Part shown: positions 16,313-25,518 of the stretch, in pieces
How positions within the stretch are numbered: the first letter of the stretch is position 1
How the letters are laid out: every line of letters starts with the position of its first letter
NCBI GenBank assembly: GCA_019694835.1
Contig: JAIBBE010000055.1
Span: forward strand, 1-30,721
Reading direction: 5' to 3'
DNA: 30,721 nucleotides
DNA from: Fimbriimonadaceae bacterium
Lineage (GTDB): Bacteria > Armatimonadota > Fimbriimonadia > Fimbriimonadales > Fimbriimonadaceae
Translations under genes and position numbers: made by a program
The notes under the pieces: model-generated
Told to the model about the DNA's origin: nothing
Seen by the model: only the letters and a program-made list of their open reading frames with translations
Databases searched by the model: none

Positions 16313-19202
16313 CGTGCGAAGGGTCGTTGCATGGATCGTATTGGTAAGTTTTGTCGGCCGACAGGTAACAGCCTTTGCTGCGCCAGCAGATGAGGCCGCG
16401 GCGAACGCGGCTAGCGCCAACATCCAGATTCAAGGATTTGTCACCACACCGAGCGCATCCACTACCGTTCCTGGCTACACAACTTCGCCGCCGGAGACGA
16501 CCTACTACGGCAGTCCCAATCTTTCGACCAACGCGACATCACGTGTGACTACGTGCGCTGGATCGGCCGATCCTTCGTGCCAAGCCACGACGAATGCAAT
16601 TGGTTCCGCTGTCGCGCCCAAACCCGCTTTGGGACCCAATGATCCTGCGCTCTCTGATGTTCGGGACATAGCAAATGACCCGAGTTCAATCCTTGGGGAC
16701 GTTTCTGGGTTCTACAGCGGGTGTACTGTAACGACAGTGCCAACGTCCGCTGGAACTGAAACCAAGAAGTGCCAGCGACTCGCGGGAGGCGGCAACGTCA
16801 CGTGTTCGAAGAAACGCGCTGGCGAAGTCACGAAAGGCACCTCCTGCATGCCGGGCACATGGATTCCTGCCGGGTCCGTGCAACGCAACGAGTTCGACGA
16901 AATGCAGGTGCAAGCACTGTGCGAGCCAACACGCGCTGACGGCAAGCAAAGATACCGTTTCTACGCACACGGAGGGAAGGAGTCTTGCATCGGTTGGCAG
17001 ACCGTTGATCTTCCGGTCTCGGGAATAACTGCCTTTACCGTTCTCGCGCCATTGTCTCCGCACTGGGAAGGCTCGTGCTGGAATCCGTTCTACGTCGCTG
17101 CGGCACCCAGCCCCGGATGCGCCGGCGGCACTTGCAACTTCACGTTCAAGTTTGGTCAGCCTTCCACATCGCCGGAGGGGGCGATCGTCGACGTGGGGCC
17201 ATGGGTGGTGCCCTCATCGATCCCTCAGCCGAATGGTGGCGCGACAATCGCCGAAACTTGGGACGACCAGTGCGCGACCATTGACGCGAACAACGGCTTC
17301 GGTAGCTGTTCGAAGGTTTCCGGTCCAACCTGCGTCGACGGGCCAGGGACCAAGACAATACAAGGAACCGACGTCTTTGCGGCATGCTGGGAGTATCAGA
17401 GCTCCTACAATTGTTCTTCTGCTGGTGTTGCAGACGAATGCGCACCATTGGAAGCCAAAGGCTGCACTCTGCAAAGCTCCGCCTGCATCGAAACCCTGCC
17501 GAGCAAGCCGGATGTCTGTGGAAAGTATGTCGACAGCTACAGTTGCCCCAAGCCAGCATCCACGACAACATCGGTCTCGCAGTGCAGCCCCTTCCCCTGT
17601 AGCACTGTCTCGAAGCCGGTGTCACCCCCGGTCTACGACGTACAGAGTTGCTATAACTATTTGCAGCGATCCGCGGCAAACGAGTGCTCCAAGTCGTTAG
17701 ATGTAAACGTGTCTTGGAGTTGTCCGGCTGGTTCCATCTCCGGACCTGCTCGCGACGATGCTCCGCCGGGAGCCGGGACGTGGACTTGCACCCAAACCAA
17801 GGAAGTCCCCTACTGCGCGTCACCGCTTACGGGGCCGTCAATCGTGATCGTTCCCCCGAGCACGCAGGCGAATGTCTGCACTGACCCAGCTACCGGAGGG
17901 GTCAGTCCAGCGGGGACTCAGACTAGAGAAATCGTAGTTCCAGCCATTGCGACGGAACAGGATGTTTGGGCCAACGGATGCGCTGCGCTGGAAGCACGTG
18001 TTCCCACGGGGCGATTGCCTGTTGATGGAGTCAATGTCACTGACCAGACACCCGTGACTGGGGGCATCCTTGACAAGTGTCAGCGTATTGACAGCACCTG
18101 TGCTGTCGCTGGTGCGAGTCGGGTGATAAACGACCATACGGTTTCCCGGTCCTGTTGGGGATTCACCAATTCGTTTGACTGCATGTCCACGGACGGCAAG
18201 TCAGACTGCGGACAGCCTCGGTTCGGTGAGTGCTCGCAGCAAGGGGATCCCATTTGCGTCGATTTGGATCAGGGCACGAAGCCACCTACTTGCACGGCAT
18301 GGCGAACGGACTTTCAGTGCAAGGTTCGCGATGCGGTATACAACTCAGTTACCGATTGCGGTGCTGAACAGCCTTCAGCAGATGCCGATTTCGCGCGGTC
18401 TATCGCATTCCTTGAAGCAGGCCGGGAGGCCGGCCGCTACTTGGATCCCGCTACCATGCGCGTGTTCAAAGGCGCCGACAACCGCTGCGACAAACGGCTA
18501 TGGGGACTCACGAATTGCTGCAACCGTGCCGGAGCCGGGTCAGGTTCGCTCTTCACCAATGCGAACCTGGCGAGCACCGCCGTAGCTGGCTACAAGGCCG
18601 CCTTCTCCACTTACACATACGACGCTCTATTCGTATCTGACGCTCCCACTTGGGTCGTGAGCGCCTTCGAGACCCTAGCCGGTGGCAGTACGGGGTTCAG
18701 TTCCGCAATTGCTGGCGTGATCTCAGGCGATGTTTCGTTCATGAGCTTTCTCAGTAGTCTGAGTGTGTTCACGTGGATTGCAATCATCATTTTCATCATC
18801 CAGATATCGGGAATCCTGGATTGTCCAGAGTCTGCCCAAGTGACCGCAATGAAGCGTGAAGCGCGCCTTTGCACGGATATTGGGGAGTACTGCTCTCACA
18901 AGTCGATATTCGGTTCTTGCATGACGCGCACGCGCACGCATTGTTGCTTCAATTCGCGTCTGTCACGAATCATCAATGAGCAGGGGCGCGTTCAACTTGG
19001 TTTGCCATGGGGCTCTCCCGAGTCTCCGTATTGCGACGGCTTTACGATCGAACAACTGCAGAAGTTGAACTTCGCATTGATGGACCTCAGTGAGTTCTAT
19101 GCCGATATCGTGCCGACCATGCCGGATCTTGGCAACACAATTGCTAAGCAGCAGGGACGCGTGTCCGGTTGCTACTACGGGCAAGGAAAATGTGCGCCCT
19201 GA
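16305..19202 (+). CDS. traN: Type-F mating-pair stabilisation protein TraN
   Basis: TraN is the large outer-membrane protein that contacts the recipient surface and stabilises mating pairs. The product has 965 residues and 52 cysteines, most in the central region. A signal peptide ends near TAFA. Two related Cys-rich modules are visible (about 335-414 and 592-672), each with a CW-aromatic step followed about seven residues later by (Y/F)xC. The C-terminal part has the TraN blocks NRCDKRLWGLTNCC (about 725-738) and, near the end, a hydrophobic stretch TWIAIIIFIIQISGIL. The GTG at 16305 overlaps the trbC stop by eight bases; a GTG at 16314 would remove three residues and fit the signal peptide equally well. 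It is larger than F TraN (about 600), as in SXT/IncA/C elements. Confidence 0.94.
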   Translation: MADVRRVVAWIVLVSFVGRQVTAFAAPADEAAANAASANIQIQGFVTTPSASTTVPGYTTSPPETTYYGSPNLSTNATSRVTTCAGSADPSCQATTNAIGSAVAPKPALGPNDPALSDVRDIANDPSSILGDVSGFYSGCTVTTVPTSAGTETKKCQRLAGGGNVTCSKKRAGEVTKGTSCMPGTWIPAGSVQRNEFDEMQVQALCEPTRADGKQRYRFYAHGGKESCIGWQTVDLPVSGITAFTVLAPLSPHWEGSCWNPFYVAAAPSPGCAGGTCNFTFKFGQPSTSPEGAIVDVGPWVVPSSIPQPNGGATIAETWDDQCATIDANNGFGSCSKVSGPTCVDGPGTKTIQGTDVFAACWEYQSSYNCSSAGVADECAPLEAKGCTLQSSACIETLPSKPDVCGKYVDSYSCPKPASTTTSVSQCSPFPCSTVSKPVSPPVYDVQSCYNYLQRSAANECSKSLDVNVSWSCPAGSISGPARDDAPPGAGTWTCTQTKEVPYCASPLTGPSIVIVPPSTQANVCTDPATGGVSPAGTQTREIVVPAIATEQDVWANGCAALEARVPTGRLPVDGVNVTDQTPVTGGILDKCQRIDSTCAVAGASRVINDHTVSRSCWGFTNSFDCMSTDGKSDCGQPRFGECSQQGDPICVDLDQGTKPPTCTAWRTDFQCKVRDAVYNSVTDCGAEQPSADADFARSIAFLEAGREAGRYLDPATMRVFKGADNRCDKRLWGLTNCCNRAGAGSGSLFTNANLASTAVAGYKAAFSTYTYDALFVSDAPTWVVSAFETLAGGSTGFSSAIAGVISGDVSFMSFLSSLSVFTWIAIIIFIIQISGILDCPESAQVTAMKREARLCTDIGEYCSHKSIFGSCMTRTRTHCCFNSRLSRIINEQGRVQLGLPWGSPESPYCDGFTIEQLQKLNFALMDLSEFYADIVPTMPDLGNTIAKQQGRVSGCYYGQGKCAP

Positions 19203-19219
19203 ACGAGAGGGAGTTTCAC

Positions 19220-19708
19220 GTGTTCAGTCCACTGCCAGTCTCAGGAAGACAGGTTTCCTCGAATCAACCATGCCGCAATGCCAGCTGCGCTGCAGTGGCC
19301 GGATCCCTTCTAGCGCTGCTCCTCGGCTTTTCGGCCACGCCCTCCCAAGCACGCGACCGCGTTGATGTCACATCAGTCCGGCCGCTGTTCCTGGCGGCGA
19401 TCGAACAGGGTGAGGCACATGGACGAATGATTGGTGAGGCGTCAGAGTTCATGACAAGAATGTTCAAGACGCGCGAGCCGATGGAGATCGATGTAGTGAC
19501 GGTTCGCAGCCTTCCGGAAGATGGCTGCAAGAGGCTGGAAGTGACCACAACGCAGAGAGGTGCCTATCCGGATGAACGCGCACTAAAGCTGATGACACCG
19601 GAGCAATTGGCATCCAGCAAGAACGGCACTGTCCCGCTTGACGTCAAGTTCTCGTACCAAATCTCTTACTGCCGGAGCGGCCGGTTTCCCAAACATGTCG
19701 GAGGTTGA
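19220..19708 (+). CDS. Exported protein of unknown function between traN and traF
   Basis: I do not recognise this 162-residue protein. A GTG at 19220 with AGAGGGAG six bases upstream is the best start; readings from further upstream run into the traN end without a good ribosome site. A long n-region leads to a hydrophobic core (about 24-37) and a probable cleavage after PSQA near residue 43. The mature domain is about 120 residues with a strand-rich look and two Cys, in EDGCKRLEV and ISYCRSG, likely forming a disulfide. The gene ends three bases before the traF start. Position implies a periplasmic role in the mating apparatus; no family could be assigned. Confidence 0.75.
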   Translation: MFSPLPVSGRQVSSNQPCRNASCAAVAGSLLALLLGFSATPSQARDRVDVTSVRPLFLAAIEQGEAHGRMIGEASEFMTRMFKTREPMEIDVVTVRSLPEDGCKRLEVTTTQRGAYPDERALKLMTPEQLASSKNGTVPLDVKFSYQISYCRSGRFPKHVGG

Positions 19709-19711
19709 ACA

Positions 19712-20593
19712 ATGAGGCGACCACGCGATCGCGCCACGGGCGCGCTACTTCATGTTCTCTTTCTCGTTCTTGCGACTACGGCCGTTGCCGCCGAACCGGC
19801 GAAAGCGCCCAGCAACCAGTTCGGTCAAGGCAGTCAGAACCTCAACCCATACTGGCTCGAATACGAGCGTGGTTGGTTCTGGTACGAGGATCCACTCGTT
19901 GATGCTCCGGAACCACCCGTAGCCAAGTCGACGGACAAGCCCGCACCTGACGCGAAGCCACCCGAGATCGTTCGACTCGAAGCCCTTCAAAAGCGCCTTG
20001 AGAATTCTCGAAAGATCGCGATCATCAACCCTACAGAAGAGAACGTACTGCGGTACATGAGGCTCGAGGCATCTATGATCCGGCAAGCATCCTACTTTGC
20101 CGATGTGGCCCAAAAACTCGGCTGGGCAAATCCCGAGCTGGACTTGACCCTTGAAGGGCGGCCGGTCAACGCGTTGGCGATCGAGACTTACAACCGTGAG
20201 CAAGTGCGCTTCGAGGAAAGCTCTCTTTCCACCATTGCAGCCAATCACGTCGTTTTCTTCTTCTTTAGGAGCGATTGTCCCTATTGCCACGCGTATGCGC
20301 CAGTACTGAAGGACTTCGCGGATCGGTACGGACTCAAGGTTGTCGCCGTAAGTGTCGATGGGCGGGGAATCGGAGAGTTTCCGGATTGGAAGAAAGACAA
20401 TGGGATCGCCCGGACGCTGCGAGTGGACAAAGTGCCGGCCACATTTTTGGCACAGCCGTTCTCCGGTGTGATTACACCGCTCGGATTCGGGGTGCTGTCT
20501 AAAGCTCAGCTTGCCGAACGTATCGTCATGGGTACGAAGTCGACTCCAGACACGGGCGGGCAGGATCTCTCACCGCTCAGCCGTTTGCCTTGA
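19712..20593 (+). CDS. traF: Type-F conjugal pilus assembly protein TraF with active-site CPYC
   Basis: TraF is a periplasmic thioredoxin-fold protein of F-type pilus assembly. The 293-residue product has a signal peptide (cleavage after about AVAA, residue 27) and the family motif ERGWFWYEDP (52-61). A helical middle region follows (86-170), then a thioredoxin domain with FRSDCPYCHAYAP containing C189 and C192, and a cis-Pro loop KVPATFL. F TraF lacks the CxxC, which is instead in TrbB, so this protein probably combines both functions as in several other F-like systems. GGAGG lies seven bases before the ATG. Together with DsbC it gives the operon two redox-active thiol proteins. Confidence 0.93.
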   Translation: MRRPRDRATGALLHVLFLVLATTAVAAEPAKAPSNQFGQGSQNLNPYWLEYERGWFWYEDPLVDAPEPPVAKSTDKPAPDAKPPEIVRLEALQKRLENSRKIAIINPTEENVLRYMRLEASMIRQASYFADVAQKLGWANPELDLTLEGRPVNALAIETYNREQVRFEESSLSTIAANHVVFFFFRSDCPYCHAYAPVLKDFADRYGLKVVAVSVDGRGIGEFPDWKKDNGIARTLRVDKVPATFLAQPFSGVITPLGFGVLSKAQLAERIVMGTKSTPDTGGQDLSPLSRLP

Positions 20594-20607
20594 ATATGGA
20601 GGTCCAC

Positions 20608-22065
20608 ATGAATCTCGCAACCTACTACTCTCTCGCTAATTCCTCCCTCCGTTCCGCGTCTGCCGGAATGTTCTGCATGTTACTGGGACTATGCTCGTTC
20701 GGCGCGTCGGCAGGCGATCTAAACGCCGAGGTCAATAACATGTTCACCAACCTTGGCGGCGTCGGTAACTACACAGCACCGGGCGCATTCAAAGGGCAAG
20801 TTTCGAATACGTACACAGGAGGCAATTTCTATCTCCGAGTGCCGACGAAGCGATACCAACTCGCGTCAATTCAGTTCCCGAACGCAAAAGGTGGGTGCGG
20901 CGGGATTGATTCCTTTGCCGGTTCCTTCTCGCATATCTCGGGACAGGAGTTCAAGAACATGCTCAAGAACATCACCGCGGCATTACCTGGAATCGCATTT
21001 CAGGTGGCGATGGATGTTCTGTCCCCGCTCCTTGGTGGTGTTACCAAGTGGGCGCAACCTTATGTCGACATGATCAACAACGCGCGTATCAACTCATGTG
21101 AGACCGCAGTGAGCATGGTTGCCAGCGCCGCACAGGCCATTGGATTTGACGAGGACGAGGCCTGCGGCAAGGTCGCCGTTGCAATGGGGGATGCCGCGGA
21201 TGCTGATCAAGGCAAGGCTCAATGTCAGAAGAATCGGAAAGCGATCTTGACCAAGGCAAAGAGTTCGGCGGATCCCGCGATCAGGAACACTGTTCCTGCG
21301 ACAGGAAACTTGGTCTGGCAGGCACTCAAATCGGTAGACACGATCGATGATCGTCAGCGGGAATTCATTATGAGCATGGTCGGAACATTCATTTATCCGC
21401 CCCTCGATCAGCCCGGCGAACGGATTCCGATTGTGCCTACGATTACTTCGGCGACGAAGCTACTGTACGGCGATGCCTCTGCTGGACCCAGCGATGTGAT
21501 GCTCACGCTGCTAAAGTGCAACAACTATACGGATTGCGATGTTGTCACTCAGGCCGACTATGTGCATACGCCGTTCCTCACGTTGGTCACCTCTTTGATG
21601 ACCAGCATCTCCGATCATATCCGCACCCGCTCCGCCCTACCAAATAACTCACCAGAGATTGGGTTCGTGAACCAGGTATCGGAACCAGTTTACAAGATGA
21701 TGTCGGTTGGCAACTCCATCCCGAGTCTTGGAACGGCAGAAGCCTTGATCAACCAGTACGCCGGCGTTATCGCTGCCGACTATGCGCACACGTTTCTTGA
21801 ACACAATATGCGGATTGGGCTCGGGGCGCTACTCAAGACATACACACTGAACGACAAGCAGCAAAAGGACTTCGATCAGCTCCTAGCGAATGCTCGCCAG
21901 CTATTGACCGCGCTTGGACAGGAAAAGATTGCCCATTACGCGAAAGTGACGAAGTTCACCTCGATTGTCACGCATCTCGAAACGTTGGAGCGACAGCTAA
22001 GGACGTCCATGCCGCAGAGCCTTGTCGACATGCTGGGATACCAATCCGTTGCATTGAGCAGATAA
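20608..22065 (+). CDS. traH: Conjugal transfer pilus assembly protein TraH
   Basis: TraH is an exported outer-membrane-associated protein required for F pilus assembly and mating-pair formation. The 485-residue product has a signal peptide (cleavage after GASA, residue 35). The family start follows with LNAEVNNMFTNLGGVGNYT and RVPTKRYQLASIQFP, then GGCGGIDSFAGSFSHIS. C-terminal helical and coiled-coil segments (about 400-470) complete it. The ATG at 20608 is selected by GGAGG five bases upstream; an upstream TTG overlapping traF has none. The length is close to F TraH (458). Confidence 0.96.
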   Translation: MNLATYYSLANSSLRSASAGMFCMLLGLCSFGASAGDLNAEVNNMFTNLGGVGNYTAPGAFKGQVSNTYTGGNFYLRVPTKRYQLASIQFPNAKGGCGGIDSFAGSFSHISGQEFKNMLKNITAALPGIAFQVAMDVLSPLLGGVTKWAQPYVDMINNARINSCETAVSMVASAAQAIGFDEDEACGKVAVAMGDAADADQGKAQCQKNRKAILTKAKSSADPAIRNTVPATGNLVWQALKSVDTIDDRQREFIMSMVGTFIYPPLDQPGERIPIVPTITSATKLLYGDASAGPSDVMLTLLKCNNYTDCDVVTQADYVHTPFLTLVTSLMTSISDHIRTRSALPNNSPEIGFVNQVSEPVYKMMSVGNSIPSLGTAEALINQYAGVIAADYAHTFLEHNMRIGLGALLKTYTLNDKQQKDFDQLLANARQLLTALGQEKIAHYAKVTKFTSIVTHLETLERQLRTSMPQSLVDMLGYQSVALSR

Positions 22066-22091
22066 CTGCGCTCTAGCGTGCAGGAGGGATC

Positions 22092-24998
22092 GTGTTCGAG
22101 ATATTTGCCTATCAGAGTTCCGAAAGCCTCGCCGGCACATTCAACGCGCTCGTAGGAGTTATGGGGTCTGGCGACTTTGCTGGATCCGTAGCGATGGTTT
22201 GCGTGTTTGGGTTCATGGTGTCATTGATTGCTTATGCACTAGCGCCGCAGAAGCTCGATGGCTGGAAGTGGCTCGGTACTGTTGTCATCGTTTATTCGAT
22301 CATGTATGTGCCAAGGGTGTCGGTTCAGATAACTGACAAGACGAGTGGCAATCCCGCGCAAGTCGTGGACAACGTGCCCCTCGGCGTTGCCTTGTTAGGC
22401 AGCATGACTTCCCAGATTGGCAACACATTGACCGGGCTATTCGAGATAGCTTTCCAGGTGATCCCCGGAAACGGTGCCCTGCCGGCTGAGCTTGCATATC
22501 AACAGAACGGTCTGATGTTTGGTAGCCGTCTGGTGAAGTACACCCGAAATGCGACAATCCTGAGTCCGACCCTTCGGACCGATATCATTACCTTCATCGA
22601 CAACTGTACGAAATTCGATCTCCTGGACGGGACTATTGATCCAGTCGTGTTCTCGGCAAGCGATTCGCTCTGGTCGATGATGTCGAACACGAATCCTGGC
22701 AGGCTTACGCCAATCACGACCAGCCCAGGCAATACGATAGTGACACAATGTGATACGGCGTACTCGATCCTGAACGCCGGATTGGTGATTGAGACCGGCA
22801 ATGTTCTGGCGCGTTTAGCTCAGACTCTAAATCCAACGCTCACCGCGGCGGCTGCTTCGGCACTCTTCGGCAACCAGGTCACCGCGGCATATCAGAAGAA
22901 TCGGTTGGCCGATGCTGCAAAGACGGCGTCCGACATCATCCTGCAGAATGCGATGATCAATGCCATCAACGACACCAGTCTCATAACTGGACAACGGACG
23001 AATGACCCCGCGTCACTTTTGCTGGGCATGGGGAGAGCTCAAGCGACGGCGCAGATCAATGCGTCCTGGGTGAACTACGGAATGATCGCGGAGCAGGCAT
23101 TACCCCTCATTCGCAACGTGATCGAGGCTATCTGCTACGCACTGTTCCCATTCGTTGTCCTTCTGCTTTTCCTCACGAGTGGTCGTCAGACGCTTCTTGC
23201 GGTGAAGTCTTATGCGTTGACCCTAATGTGGATTCAGTTGTGGCCACCTATATGGGCGGTCCTGAACTACATCGCCAGTATCGCAGCCTCCACTCAGCTC
23301 GGTGCGGCAGCGAACGTAGGCGGCGCCAACACGCTTTCGCTGCAGACTGCATCTAACATCTACTCGACCTCCATCTCGCTCCAAGCTGTTGTTGGGTATA
23401 TGTGTATTTCGGTACCAGCAATCGCCTGGGCTGCACTGAAGGGAATGGAGACTATCGGGCAAGCCGCACTCACCGGAGTATCGGGCATTCAAGGGACAGT
23501 AGGCGGGGCTTCCGCTCAGGCTGCGCTGGGCAACGCCACTATGGGGAATCTGGCATTTGAGCAGCTACGACTGGCACCGAATCGATCGTCTGCCTTCATG
23601 ACCTCGCTCCAAGACGATGCGACAGGAAATACATTTCATCGCAACATCGGAAGTGGCGTTCAGGCTGTGGATATTTTGCAGAATTCTGGACCGATGTCAT
23701 TCCGAGCGGGGGCATCAAGGACTTCAGCGCTCGAGGAAGCTGCTTCGAGGTCTGTCAGTGCTGCTCAAGAAGAGATGTTGGCTGCGAACGCGGAACGCCA
23801 AGCGGTGTTTGCGGATGCCTTGTCGCATGGTCGCTCGAGACTGGAAACGTCCAAGTTTGGGACCGGATATTCGCAAGCACAGGTGGGGCAATACTCGGAT
23901 CTCTACAACCAAGCGCGAAACGTCGTTCGTGATGTCGCCCACGCCATGAACATCAATGAGTCGGACGCCGCAGCCATGATCTTCCAAGGACAAGGCAGTC
24001 TTGGCTTTGGTTTGAGCGGTCGCGGCGGGAGAACCTTGTCGCGTGGCGGCGCGAGCGGATCGGGTGGAGCCTCCGATGTTGCCAGTGTCGGAGAAGGCGG
24101 TCAGATCGGCCTCCAGGGCGCGCTTAACGGAGCTGTGCGGGAACAGTATGGCGCGCAAGTGTCGAGGCAAATGGGCTTGTCTGAAAGCATCTTGTCGCCC
24201 GAGCAGGCCGCCACTATCCGTGCGTTTGCTGACAACTATTCGAAGGACCAGAACTTCGCTCACGCCATCGCCACCGATGAGCAAGACGCACAGGAAAAGT
24301 CGGCCCGTCTGTCCAATGCAGTTTCCAGGTCCGAGCGCGCTTCGGCGTCACTTACGTCTGCCGAGCGATTTGCCGAAGAGATGCGATATTCGGCTGGCCA
24401 ATCCGAGAGTTTCGAGGTCGATGTCATGAGGGATCCTCGCTACAGCGACACGTTGTTGTCCGCCTACAATTCTTTTCCGACGTCGCCTCGGATGGCGGCC
24501 GCCGCAGCTAACAGTCAGCTGGCTTCGATGAGTGGATTGAGTCGGCCGACAAACTATTCTGATGGATCAACCGCAGCATGGGGCCGAAGCAGTGTCGAGG
24601 GAGTTCACCGGGACAACTCGCTCTCGCCAAATCTTAATCCCGATCTCGATCGTGAATTCAGTGGCATGAAACGGGGAACTGGATATCGCGGTGTTGGCCC
24701 GGCGCCCGGCCCCGGCGAATTGAAGACGGACGTCCTGGACAAGATCCATGATGCTCGCCAGGCCACTACTCGTGCGTGGAATAGGATTGAACTGGACCGC
24801 GCCAGTCGAGAGCAAGGCACATCGAGGAAGATTGCCCCACGGACGACAAACGATTCGCCAGAGAACCCGGGAGGAACCTTCGGCACGGATCGCAAGCTTG
24901 TTAACGACGCCGGCGACATGTTTGCGCAGGACGCCAAAAAGTCGGTGGAGCAGACCGTGGATAGCGTGAAGAAGCTATTTGGGAAGGGAAATAACTAA
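22092..24998 (+). CDS. traG: Conjugal transfer mating-pair stabilisation protein TraG
   Basis: TraG is an inner-membrane protein with two roles: pilus assembly through its membrane domain and mating-pair stabilisation/entry exclusion through its large C-terminal domain. The 968-residue size equals F TraG (938) closely. Membrane segments are visible at about 30-51, 57-73, 345-362, 367-400 and 430-450. The C-terminal half (from about 500) is soluble, Ser/Ala/Gln-rich and helical, with a glycine-rich linker near residues 640-665. The GTG start has AGGAGGG (22082-22088) close upstream. It is the last gene of the long operon, and a hairpin follows 21 bases after its stop. In SXT and R391 the C-terminal part of TraG is the target of the exclusion protein Eex. 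Confidence 0.95.
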   Translation: MFEIFAYQSSESLAGTFNALVGVMGSGDFAGSVAMVCVFGFMVSLIAYALAPQKLDGWKWLGTVVIVYSIMYVPRVSVQITDKTSGNPAQVVDNVPLGVALLGSMTSQIGNTLTGLFEIAFQVIPGNGALPAELAYQQNGLMFGSRLVKYTRNATILSPTLRTDIITFIDNCTKFDLLDGTIDPVVFSASDSLWSMMSNTNPGRLTPITTSPGNTIVTQCDTAYSILNAGLVIETGNVLARLAQTLNPTLTAAAASALFGNQVTAAYQKNRLADAAKTASDIILQNAMINAINDTSLITGQRTNDPASLLLGMGRAQATAQINASWVNYGMIAEQALPLIRNVIEAICYALFPFVVLLLFLTSGRQTLLAVKSYALTLMWIQLWPPIWAVLNYIASIAASTQLGAAANVGGANTLSLQTASNIYSTSISLQAVVGYMCISVPAIAWAALKGMETIGQAALTGVSGIQGTVGGASAQAALGNATMGNLAFEQLRLAPNRSSAFMTSLQDDATGNTFHRNIGSGVQAVDILQNSGPMSFRAGASRTSALEEAASRSVSAAQEEMLAANAERQAVFADALSHGRSRLETSKFGTGYSQAQVGQYSDLYNQARNVVRDVAHAMNINESDAAAMIFQGQGSLGFGLSGRGGRTLSRGGASGSGGASDVASVGEGGQIGLQGALNGAVREQYGAQVSRQMGLSESILSPEQAATIRAFADNYSKDQNFAHAIATDEQDAQEKSARLSNAVSRSERASASLTSAERFAEEMRYSAGQSESFEVDVMRDPRYSDTLLSAYNSFPTSPRMAAAAANSQLASMSGLSRPTNYSDGSTAAWGRSSVEGVHRDNSLSPNLNPDLDREFSGMKRGTGYRGVGPAPGPGELKTDVLDKIHDARQATTRAWNRIELDRASREQGTSRKIAPRTTNDSPENPGGTFGTDRKLVNDAGDMFAQDAKKSVEQTVDSVKKLFGKGNN

Positions 24999-25019
24999 GC
25001 TCGCAGGCAAGAAGTTCGC

Positions 25020-25045
25020 GGTGGTGGTTCGATCCAACCACCACC
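25020..25045. terminator. Perfect inverted repeat between traG and a convergent gene (candidate bidirectional terminator)
   Basis: GGTGGTGGTT and AACCACCACC form a perfect 10-bp stem with a 6-base loop (CGATCC). It starts 21 bases after the traG stop and ends exactly where the reverse-strand gene ends (its TAG is 25048-25046). No clean T-run follows on either strand, so it is not a textbook intrinsic terminator; it may stabilise mRNA 3' ends or stop transcription with Rho. Confidence 0.5.
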
Positions 25046-25378
25046 CTAGACGATTCTAATGTCCGTCAGGCTGCGACGCGTGTCCAAATCTTCAAGGTGC
25101 AAACCAAGTCCGTCCACTCTTTGACACCCGAATCCAGTGTCATGCGGATTGACTGTGGAAGAGTGTGGATGTGTAGTCTCGTTTGCAATTCGACCGCGAT
25201 CTGACTTCCCTGTGGGAGCGAAACCCGCGAGGCCGTAATCGAGAAAGTAGCCGACAGCCGCGCCAAATGGGACAGACAGGACAGCGGTGGCTGCGCAGAC
25301 AACCAGATCCCTCCCGCCAATCAGGATTGCGACGAGCGCGCCAAAGACGGCGCCTAGCAAAAGGTATCGGTTTTTCAC
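25046..25378 (-). CDS. Small reverse-strand membrane protein of unknown function
   Basis: This is a 110-residue reading on the reverse strand, convergent with traG. The GTG start at 25378 has AGGAG seven bases upstream, which together with the hydrophobic pattern supports it. Residues 4-21 and about 24-48 form two membrane-compatible segments separated by GGRD, giving a hairpin. The hydrophilic C-terminal half (55-110) has no recognisable motif and an unusual composition, so the true C terminus could be altered by a frameshift. It is oriented against the transfer operon and divergent from the next gene. A membrane hairpin next to traG would be compatible with an accessory or exclusion role, but this is only positional. 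Confidence 0.5.
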   Translation of the reverse strand: MKNRYLLLGAVFGALVAILIGGRDLVVCAATAVLSVPFGAAVGYFLDYGLAGFAPTGKSDRGRIANETTHPHSSTVNPHDTGFGCQRVDGLGLHLEDLDTRRSLTDIRIV

Positions 25379-25518
25379 CTGGCATCTCCTGAGCTATGAT
25401 GTACAAGTGCCATTTAACCTTCTTTATGGTACGTCGTTGGCAAATCGATGTCTATTCGGCCTATTTGGCCGTATCCGCCTTTTCCTGGTTGCTTCGAGTT
25501 CAGAGGGACGGGACATTG

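Noticed and set aside
2917..25470. The 14-base string TCGGCCTATTTGGC occurs at about 2918 and 25456
   Set aside because: One such chance match is expected in a window of this size; flanks are unrelated and one copy lies inside a coding region.
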